DNA of 64,000 nucleotides from Isoperla grammatica (lineage: Eukaryota > Arthropoda > Insecta > Plecoptera > Perlodidae): positions 78,361,054-78,425,053 of the forward strand of contig OX246737.1 in the NCBI GenBank assembly GCA_945910005.1. The letters are read 5' to 3'. A program made the position numbers and the translations under genes. Position 1 is the first letter of the stretch, and every line of letters starts with the position of its first letter. The notes under the pieces are model-generated. The model was not told the DNA's origin and searched no databases. It saw only the letters and a program-made list of their open reading frames with translations. This document shows, in pieces, positions 54,725 through 64,000 of the stretch.

Positions 54725-57700
54725 GACACAAATATTCACGCCATTCTTATATCTGATACGTGGCTCAAACCTACATTACATTCAAATTAAGTTAAGTTTG
54801 ATGGTTACACGCTACTACGTAATGATCGCACAGGCAAGGGAGCAGGTGGGGTAGGAATTTATGTAAGAGATGAATTCAAACCGAAAGTTGTGGCTCAGTC
54901 ACCATCTTGTTATGCTGCGCGCCCAGAATTTATTTTTGTTCAGATAACTGTAGGCTTCTCTAAGTGTTTACTATGTGCAATTTACAAACCGCCAAAAGTA
55001 GGAAATCTATTAGATATCGAAAGTGCTCTCTTAAATATTATCCCAAACTACGATCATATAATAATAATAATGGGAGACTTCAATACAGACCTTATTGCCA
55101 ACACAAGTGCAAAGAACAATTTACTAGATATGTTTCAATCATGTAATCTTCATCTTATACCTTCAAAAGTAACCCACCACACAAACTACTCACACACACT
55201 CCTGGATCTTACGATAACTTCAAACGCTGACAAAGTAATACAGTACGGGCAAATTCCTATTCCTGGTATCTCGAAGCATGACCTTATATATGTATCATAT
55301 TCTCTGCGCTGTCCAAAATTTACACCTAAAATAATAACGTACAGAGATTTTAAGAACATAAATCAAGAACGGTTTGTTGATGATGCGTTTACGATGCCTT
55401 GGCATAATATTCAATATAAACCAACCCTAGATGCGAAACTCTCTGCATTTGACGAAATGGTCCTACAAATTTATGACAAACACGCTCCTTTCCGCACTGT
55501 GCGAGTGACCCGACCTCCTGCACCCTGGCTTACAACACACATTCAATCCCTAATGAGAGACCATGATGCAGCTTATCGAGTCAAAACAAAAGATCCTTCA
55601 CCTTCTAACAATGAAACGTATAGAATTTTACGGAATAAAACTACGCAAGAAATAAGGAATTCAAAACTAAGACAAGCATTTGATTCATTCAACACAAAGG
55701 ACTCGGGACCAATTTGGAAAAATGTTCGAAATATGGGTATTGTTAAAAATAAAGAATTTTCTACAGTTACCGACATCACACTAAACGATTTTAATAAGCA
55801 GTTCACAATAACGCGACCTCAAATTAACAATGCAGAAAGAGAAAACATTATTGATGAAATTAAGAAGGAAGCAAGCCTATCTAATACAAGTACTGATGAT
55901 GAAAAGTTTCATTTTAAATACATAACAAACACAGCTATAACAAATGCTCTAAAAGGAATAAAAACGGCAGCTAAAGGGGTGGATTGAATAGAGATTAAAC
56001 TTATCAATAAGCTTGTACCTGCAATACTTCCAGCTCTTTCACTCCAAAGTAGTATTTACCCTTCCATGTGGAAACATTCCATTATTATACCAATTGCAAA
56101 AAAGAAACAGCCTGAACATGCTTCTGATTACCGTCCTATTAGCATCCTAGCGGCCCTTTCAAAGGTACTCGAGCGTATCGTACATAAACAAATGACAGAT
56201 TATCTAAACAGTAAAAACTTGTTCGATGAATACCAATCAGGATATCGAGTTGGTCATAGCACAAGCACTGCCGTCCTAAAAGTAACTAATGACATCTCAT
56301 CCGCGATGGATAAGGGCCAGGTGACAGTATTATGGTTGCTTGATTTCAGTAAGGCATTTGATTCTGTAGACAATCATGTTTTTCTCGCTATTCTGTCAAC
56401 TCTCAATTTTTCAGATAGCGTATTGAAATGGATAAACTCGTACATGACCGACAGGAAGCAGTGTGTTAGAATAGGTGCAGATTTCTCTGATTGGCTGCAA
56501 GTCGGTGCGGGAGTTCCTCAAGGCTCTGTACTTGGTCCTCTATTCTTCTCACTGTACATGAAGCCGATTTCTAAAATCCTTAAATTTTGTCAATATCATA
56601 TCTATGCTGATGATTTCCAACTGTACAAATCAACCTATATTCAATACTTTTGGGATGCTATTAATAAGATAAATAAAGACATTGAATGTCTTCACGCACT
56701 GACTAAAAGTATGGGTCTGAATATTAATCCCACAAAGTCACAAGCTATAATATTTGGCTCCAAAATGTCATTTTCCAAAATAAACAAGGTTACAATTCCC
56801 CAACTTGTAGTAAACAGAGAGCTGATAAGCTATTCCAGGTCAGTTAAGAACCTCGGGCTTATTATGGATGAATGCTTTTCATGGTCGGATCATGTTCCAT
56901 ACCTATGTCAAAAATCGGTAAATGCAATGCATTCGTTGAAGAGGGTACGTATTACGTAACTTTTTACCTACCAAAATTAAAGTCATGCTTGTGCAGTCTC
57001 TTATTTTCTCCATGATTGATTATTGCGATGTGTCGTTCAATACAAATCTCAGACAACAAACATCCAACAAACTGCAGAAAGTGCAAAACGCATGCTTAAA
57101 ATTTATATTCAAACTAAAATATTACGATCACGTATCTCCATACAGAGCCCAAATGTCTTGGCTTACCTTCGAAAAACGCCGCCTCTGTCATTCGCTCTCT
57201 CTCTCCTACACAAAATCATCAACAACGCTGCTCCAAGTTATCTTGAAAACTGTGTTAAGCTTCTAAATAGCAATCATGATAACAACACTCGTTCACAATC
57301 ATCCTTGACTTTGCAAATTCCAAAACATAACACGACTCTACATAGTAACTCCTTTCTCGTATTCATAGCTCGAGCATGGAATCTTCTTCCGCCAACCATT
57401 AGGGTCGTTAAGTCTTCACCGATTTTCAAGCAAAAGTGTCATTCGTATTTCCTCAATGCTTCCGTGTAAATAAAAATATGTCGACGATCAGTAAACTCCA
57501 CGTATCTCCACGTATCACTACATAGTGTGTGTTTTGTAATGTGTTAATGTCGATGTGTTGTGCAGTGTGTCTAACCTCATTTTTTATATTATGTACAATT
57601 ATTATTCATCAATCATTATTCTATGTTCAAATATTGTTGGCATTGTCTTAATTAACAAATATATAATGTCTTAATTAACTAACTTAATTAATTAACAAAT

Positions 57701-57895
57701 ACATAATGTCTTTTTTTGGTATAATGTTCCTAAAATACACATGTTTATTTCGTTTTACTATTATATTAGATTTAAGTTAGTTTTAGAAAGTATAAAATGT
57801 ATCGTGCTAATTTAAGCATATGAATGTATCCTGACATGCTTGGTCAAGCAGAAGAAAAGGCCTTATGGCCTTAAGCTTCGCCAAGTTAAAAATAA
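54725..57895 (+). pseudogene. Decayed Jockey/CR1-group LINE (EN and RT)
   Basis: A 5'-truncated LINE whose first readable part is the endonuclease (AILISDTWLKP, GAGGVGIYVRDEF, CAIYKPPK, GDFNTDL, ISKHDLIY). The reverse transcriptase follows (DYRPISILAALSKVLE, LDFSKAFDSV, GVPQGSVLGPLFF, YADD at ~56602). The C-terminal region is NKLQKVQNACLKFIF and HVSPYRAQMSWL. Breaks are in-frame stops at 54788 and 55985 and frame changes near 56957 and 57200. The 3' UTR ends 'aaaataaagactattttatt' and runs into a TTA array. The tail and motif set fit the Jockey/CR1 group; the clade is not determined. Confidence 0.9.
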
Positions 57896-57945
57896 AGACT
57901 ATTTTATTATTATGATTATTATTATTATTATTTTTATTATTATTA

Positions 57946-57976
<31 letters not shown>

Positions 57977-57977
57977 A

Positions 57978-58073
<96 letters not shown>
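57896..58073. repeat. (TTA)n microsatellite, LINE tail
   Basis: About 55 TTA units with a few interruptions directly after the LINE 3' end. Many LINEs of this group end in short tandem repeats. Poly-Ile ORFs here are artefacts. Confidence 0.95.
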
Positions 58074-58074
<1 letters not shown>

Positions 58075-58233
58075 GAGCACGTTGTTCCTCGACTTCGTGA
58101 CCGAATTGTTTGGTATAATTAATTTGAGTAACTACTTTTATTAGCTGCACATTAGTTTGAAAGACAAAGGTATTACCATGCTTCATAATTTTCGTGAAAC
58201 TGGAGGCAATATTTAATAATAACATAATGTTAC

Positions 58234-58977
58234 TTAAAGGGGTTCTCACCCGCTAGATTTATTTTTTACCATATGATCTACTGCACCACACCAATCGATA
58301 ATGAACCATTAAACATCGTAAGTTGAAACCTGTGAATTGTTATAAATTAATGAAATTTCTGGTTAACTGCCGCGGCGACTGTTGGTGTCAGCCGGCTTTT
58401 GGTGCGAGTGTACTCGAAGCGATATATCTAGACGGCCTTGGTGTACTCCATTCGACACCGCATAGCAGACCGCGTTCATTGTGCATGCGTTGACTATTTC
58501 CCCTCCCAATACTACTCTCTCTCTCTCTCTCTCACTCTCTCTCTCTCTCTCGCTTGGCTTACTTGACACCAACTCGACAGTCGACACCCGCCGACTCGAC
58601 GTGCACAGCAACGCACAACAACGCTCAAAACGAAATGGAGCACCCGATTACACATCTTTATTTTGTACCTGAACGGAAGCTCCGATTACAAAACCAAAAT
58701 AAACGAAATACGCAGAAAAGAAAGACGCAGCGAAAAGTATTACATCATTTTTTTTTTGGAGCAGAATCCTCCAAGGTCCCAAGGCAAACAGGTCGTCCCA
58801 ATGCTATTTCTTATGGGAGATTTTCGCCGATGGGACCTAGCTCGAAAATCACTAACTTTGATATTTTTTTCCCGGGTTATGGTGAACCCGATTTCTTTTC
58901 ATTTAGTCGGTAATTTCATAGCTAATCAGCCTTAGTTCAACATATTTTTTTGGGGTAGCGGGTGAGAACCCCTTTAA
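58234..58977. mobile_element. TTAA-flanked MITE with AGGGGTTCTCACCCG ends
   Basis: TTAAAGGGGTTCTCACCCG at the left is inverted at the right as CGGGTGAGAACCCCTTTAA. The whole is 744 bases. It contains a CT-dinucleotide run (58514-58552). ORFs inside are short and unrecognised. It is the third TTAA-bordered element in the window. Confidence 0.82.
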
Positions 58978-61412
58978 AAAGAAATTTATAAACCCCATTT
59001 GATTATTTTCTAGTGATTCTCTTTTTGTTTCCAAGGGTGTGTGAGTGTGCTAACTGGGTCGAGAGGGAATATCCTTACTTACTGTGGCACTATTATGAAG
59101 GCACGATATTTTACGGAACTATCAGTGGTTTAAACTTTGTTTATGTTAATGGGGTGGTGGTGGGGGGGGGGGGGGGGGGGGGGGAGAGGGTTAGAAGATG
59201 GGTACGCGGTGGTTTCCTATAGGTCTGGAAATCATGAAGTTTAAAATGTGTTATCCACGGCATTAACAACTCTAATAAAACATTTCAATCATCAGTTTTG
59301 ATTGAGATTACACATGCGACAAATTTGTTCGAGGGCTTTTATTCGCAAGCATTTGTGTTGTGTAGTGATGTGGTGGCCATTGTAAAGGTTTTATTAAAAT
59401 AAATGAAACCAACAGAACTGGCTTATTTTTGCTTTTTTACATATTTATTTTCAAGAAGATTACAAACAGTTCGTAGTCACGTGACCTAATTAACTAGGAA
59501 GGCAATCTATTCGCTTGATGAACGATTCACTTTGTTATTGTGCATACTTCTAACGATGCAGTAATTTGATTCTAAATATACTTGTTATATTCCAAACTGA
59601 TGGAAGGTATCTGTTTGTACTTTGGACCATATTAAAGACCCAATAAATTACACTTCTTGATTTGAAATATTGTCTTCAACGTCTACACAGGAACAAATAT
59701 ACCTGGTGTTCAATAAACTGAAACATTTTGTTAATTGGGTATAGTGGATGAGTGTAGTGCATGGAAAGTTAAAAGGTTGTGTAAACATTTTCGAAGATTA
59801 ATAGTGAAGTAAAGTATAAAATTACTCAAAATGACCCCGTTATAGAATATATTCTCATCCCGCTAGTATTTTGGTATTCGTCGTACCAGTATCAAGTATC
59901 CTCTAATCAAGCGTTGTCGTTAGGGGACGTAGGGGGTGGAGGCCACCCCAATCATTTCCTTCTCTATTCCGTCACTTTTCTTGCATCAATTTCTTCCAGC
60001 AGATAGGGTTCATGATTGTTGTGTCATTGAGAAAGTACTAAAAAAATGTTGCAATATAAAACATATCAATGTAGTTTGCTTAATTAATTGTTTAATGGTT
60101 TGCTGTCTAACTCATTACACCAGTATATTATTATGTTCTACGGTTAAAATGAGTTAAACATTTCTTTACCGTACTTTAAAATTGTGTCGATACTCGAGTA
60201 CTATATTAAACACATTGTGTATGGAAACCGTATTTGGTAGAGGCCTATACACGTTTTCATTTCCTTCCATATTTATCTCCAGAGTTTAAATAACACTTAT
60301 TAAAAGTGTTTACCTGTCGTGAAAGTCTACTCAAATGGCAACAGTGTTTTTGACTACCTCGACAGCGATCAAGATCGCAATGGTATTATACATCTATTAA
60401 CTCTACGCTGTAAACACCACACCGTTGATCTGAGAAGCATCAGCATAGTTTTATTGGTTTTGTTCTGTTTGAAGCCAGTGGATATAAATGGTACGTGCAT
60501 CCGTTGAGTTCATTTTCGACAATGGCGCTAAAGTAGCTACTCTATACAACAATTACCCCATGTGTACAGTGTACACTATTTTAAAATACCATTGTGATAA
60601 TATGTTTTAGTGAAACTGACAATCAAAGTAATTTTTTTGTTAAAAGTAGCTATGATGAAAAATAACGAACGCGGACGCGGACTAAACGAGTTCATGTAAT
60701 ACAATCTATTGCTAAAACTGTTTGCCTATACTGATTTTTGGGTACACTTCTCATTAGGGGGCCCATGGAGGTTGTTAGAAACGTGCTACCTTTAACTTCT
60801 GCGCAATGTCTAGGTATACCGATCTTGTTCGTCCCACGACAAACTCGTTGTATCATAACCAGTATGTTAGTCAATTAGATTGACCACTTATGTGTGAGGT
60901 TAGGTTGGTGTTTCATCTGTGTAGAACGCAAAGAACCGCTGAGAGAGGCCAGGCCTATTAATAGACAGAGAGTGGACAGAGGCTGCCTCAGTTCTGCGAT
61001 GGTAATTCACACTTGATAGTGAAACGGAATTATTAAGCTAGCAACGATCAATGTCGGGTTAATTATCGTGCAGTTCTCGCTCTCCTTTGAAAGGCAGAGC
61101 TGTTTGTTGTATGATTCCCTTTGTGACGTGTCACTGCTCGTCTTACAATCATTAATACTGCATTTAGCCCCTCGGCCGTAATATACCGCTGAGATCAAAA
61201 TCTGAACATAGAACAGCTATCAACACGACAATGCAAATGAATATCTCCAATTCTCTCTCTAAAAAAAATTTTGACCTGTAATAAAGTAATACATAATGTT
61301 TTATATTATGTGTACTACACGCACATTGCCAGTTCGCACGAGCAGTGCAACGCACGCATACGAGTATACAACATCGTACCTCAATACCACGCGCAATGTT
61401 CATGGCTCTATA
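58978..61412. other. No gene recognised
   Basis: Sequence of mixed composition with a poly-G run at ~59160-59184. Short ORFs (59013, 59936, 60319, 60692, 61007, 61164) have no domains that I recognise, and no transposon ends or tRNA are evident. Exons of a host gene could be missed here. Confidence 0.4.
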
Positions 61413-64000
61413 CGTCAGGTTCGTAATGGCGCATGCTATTGGCTGAGAGTATATAGCCTATATTACTTCAGGTTAGAAATGGCGCATGCTATTGGCTTAG
61501 AGTATATCTATTACGTCAGGTTGGTAATGGTGCATGCTATTGGCTGAGAGTATATCTATTACTTTAAGTTGTTAATGGTGCATGCTATTGGCTAAGAGTG
61601 TATCTATTACTTCAGGTTGGTAATGGCACATGCTATCGGCTGAGAGTATATCTATTACTTTAGGTTGGTAATGGCACATGCTATTGGCTGAGAGTATATC
61701 TATTACGTCAGGTTGGTAATGGCGAATGCTATAGGCTGAGATTATCTCTATCATGTCAGGTTGGTAATGGCGCATGCTATTGGCTGAGATTATCTCTATC
61801 ATGTCAGGTTGGTAATGGCACATGCTATTGGCTGAGAGTATATCTATTACGTCAGGTTGGTAATGGCGCATGCTATTGGCCGAGATTATCTCTATCATGT
61901 CAGGTTGGTTATGGTGCATGCTATTGGCTGAGAGTATATCTATTACGTCAGGTTGGTAATGGCGAATGCTATAGGCTGAGATTATCTCTATCATGTCAGG
62001 TTGGTAATGGCGCATGCTATTGGCTGAGAGTATATCTATTACGTCAGGTTGGTAATGGCGAATGCTATAGGCTGAGATTATCTCTATCATGTCAGGTTGG
62101 TAATGGCGCATGCTATTGGCTGAGATTATCTCTATCATGTCAGGTTGGTAATGGCACATGCTATTGGCTGAGAGTATATCTATTACGTCAGGTTGGTAAT
62201 GGCGCATGCTATTGGCCGAGATTATCTCTATCATGTCAGGTTGGTTATGGTGCATGCTATTGGCTAAGAGTACATCTATTACTTCAGGTTGGTAATGGCG
62301 CATGCTATTGGCTAAAAGTATATCAATTACTTCAGGTTGGTAATGGCACATGCTATTGGCTGAGAGTATATCTATATCGTCAGGTTGGTAATGGCGCATG
62401 CTATTGGCTGAGATTATCTCTATCATGTCAGGTTGGTAATGGCACATGCTATTGGCTGAGAGTGTATCTATTACGTCAGGTTGTTAATGGCGCATGCTTT
62501 TGGCTGAGAGTATATCTATTACGTCAGGTTGGTAATGGCGCATGCTATTGGCTGAGAGTATATCTATTACGTCAGGTTGTTAATGGCGCATGCTTTTGGC
62601 TGAGAGTATATCTATATCGTCAGGTTGGTAATGGCGCATGCTATTGGCTGAGAGTATATCTATTACGTCAGGTTGGTAATGGCGCATGCTTTTGGCTGAG
62701 AGTATATCTATAACTTCAGGTTGGAAATGGTGCATGCTATTGGCTGAGAGTATATCTATTACGTCAGGTTGGAAATTGTGCATGCTATTCGCTGAGAGTG
62801 TATCTATTACTTCAGGTTGATAATGGTGCATGCTATTGGCTGAGAGTAGTTCTATTACTTCCGGTTAATCATGGTGCATGCTATTAGCTGAGAGTGTATC
62901 TATTACTTCAAGTTTATAATGGTGCATGATATTGGCTGAGAGTATATATATGACTTCAGGTTGCTAAAGGCGCATGCTATTGGCTGAGATTATCTCTATC
63001 ATGTCAGGTTGGTAATGGCGCATGCTTTTGGCTGAGATTATCTCTATCATGTCAGGTTGGTAATGGCGCATGCTATTGGCTGAGATTAACTCTATCATGT
63101 CAGGTTGGTAATGGCGCATGCTTTTGGCTGAGATTATCTCTATCATGTCAGGTTGGTAATGGTGCATGCTTTTGGCTGAGATTATCTCTATCATGTCAGG
63201 TTGGTAATGGTGCATGCTATTGGCTGAGATTATCTCTATCATGTCAGGTTGGTAATGGCGCATGCTTTTGGCTGAGATTATCTCTATCATGTCAGGTTGG
63301 TAATGGCGCATGCTATTGGCTGAGATTATCTCTATCATGTCAGGTTGGTAATGGCGCATGCTATTGGCTGAGATTATCTCTATCATGTCAGGTTGGTAAT
63401 GGCACATGCTATTGGCTGAGATTATCTCTATTACGTCAGGTTGGTAATGGCGCATGCTATTGGCTGAGATTATCTCTATCATGTCAGGTTGGTTATGGTG
63501 CATGCTATTGGCTAAGAGTACATCTATTACTTCAGGTTGGTAATGGCGCATGCTATTGGCTGAGAGTACATCTATTACTTGAGGTTGGTTATGGCACATG
63601 CTATTGGCTGAGAGTACATCTATTACTTCAGGTTGGTAATGGCGCATGCTCTTGGCTAAGAGTACATCTATTACTTCAGGTTGGTTATGGCACATGCTAT
63701 TGGCTGAGAGTACATCTATTACTTCAGGTTGGTAATGGCGCATGCTATTGGCTGAGAGTACATCTATTACTTCAGGTTGGTAATGGCGCATGCTATTGGC
63801 TGAGAGTACATCTATTACTTCAGGTTGGTTATGGTGCATGCTATTGGCTAAGAGTACATCTATGACTTCAGGTTTGTTATGGCACATGCTATTGGCTGAA
63901 AGTATATCAATTACTTCAGGTTGGTAATGGCACATGCTATTGGCTGAGAGTATATCTATATCGTCAGGTTGGTAATGGCGCATGCTATTGGCTGAGATTA
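61413..64000. repeat. 48-bp tandem repeat, ~54 copies, runs past the window
   Basis: The unit is gtcaggttggtaatggcgca, then tgctattggctgagagtata and tctattac. Units fall into subtypes: gattatctctatcat, gagtatatctattac and gagtacatctattac. Subtypes cluster, the first mainly ~63.0-63.5 kb and the third ~63.5-63.9 kb, showing local homogenisation. Because 48 is divisible by 3, several frames stay open for long distances and yield 16-residue repeat ORFs on the minus strand. Each unit carries GCATGC and, on the minus strand, AGCCAAT. Confidence 0.95.

Noticed and set aside
61572..63983. Long minus-strand repeat ORFs (291 and 339 codons, 16-residue repeat)
   Set aside because: A 48-bp unit keeps any stop-free frame open. 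Plus-strand frames are also open (62462-62713). There is no signal peptide, promoter or splice evidence, and units drift without obvious codon constraint.

Overview
The window is animal nuclear DNA built almost entirely of repeats and mobile elements. The signs are spliced genes with GT..AG introns, polyadenylation signals, long microsatellites, several LINE clades, an LTR retrotransposon, many inverted-repeat DNA transposons, a tRNA-derived SINE, and the first coding exon of what looks like a cytosolic sulfotransferase. Clusters of the AGGCCTA motif and the mix of elements suggest a marine invertebrate, possibly a deuterostome such as an echinoderm. That placement is a weak inference. No bacterial features were seen.

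Layout: (1) 1-6190 is a tandem array of ~1.35-1.5 kb units with embedded CATA/CAGA microsatellites, followed by a 22-bp minisatellite. (2) 7044-22632 is a nearly complete Polinton/Maverick, a virus-like, self-synthesizing DNA transposon. It has ~1.1 kb terminal inverted repeats beginning AGTAGTTATT and is flanked by a perfect 6-bp target duplication, GACGCT. All 14 recognised genes lie on the + strand. A replication, packaging and integration block comes first: protein-primed PolB, small zinc protein, packaging ATPase, two conserved small/unknown proteins, chromodomain integrase and OB-fold protein. A virion block follows: penton-like minor capsid, basic core-like protein, major capsid, adenain-like protease, and accessory genes that include a spliced, secreted, sequon-rich protein. 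The only clear lesion is a frameshift in PolB between polymerase motifs B and C. (3) 22.8-28.3 kb holds small inverted-repeat elements, decayed relatives of the first array, and a 1.15 kb foldback element. (4) 28.3-31.8 kb is a decayed Tx1/L1-like LINE. (5) 32.1-33.7 kb has (AAT)n tracts interrupted by fragments of a LINE with a restriction-like endonuclease (R4/Dong-like). (6) 34558-37488 is a Gypsy-type LTR element that keeps an open Gag-protease frame but has lost most of Pol. (7) 37.7-49.8 kb is a mosaic of MITEs, a hAT element, a 41-unit 70-bp satellite inside one arm of an inverted-repeat transposon, a SINE, and TTAA-flanked elements, some nested. (8) 49893-53664 is an apparently intact two-exon DDE transposon (Sola-like by inference) with CATG target duplication. 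(9) 54.1 kb carries the sulfotransferase exon, with a decayed Jockey/CR1-group LINE downstream. (10) 61.4 kb to the window end is a 48-bp tandem array of about 54 copies, each with a CCAAT-type motif.

How the parts work together: the Polinton carries a full set for copying its DNA, packaging it, building a capsid, processing it and integrating. A polyadenylation signal followed by a TATA box at ~15.94-15.99 kb divides the two blocks, which suggests separate early and late transcription. Elsewhere insertions have landed inside older insertions, and several boundaries can be ordered in time from the nesting.
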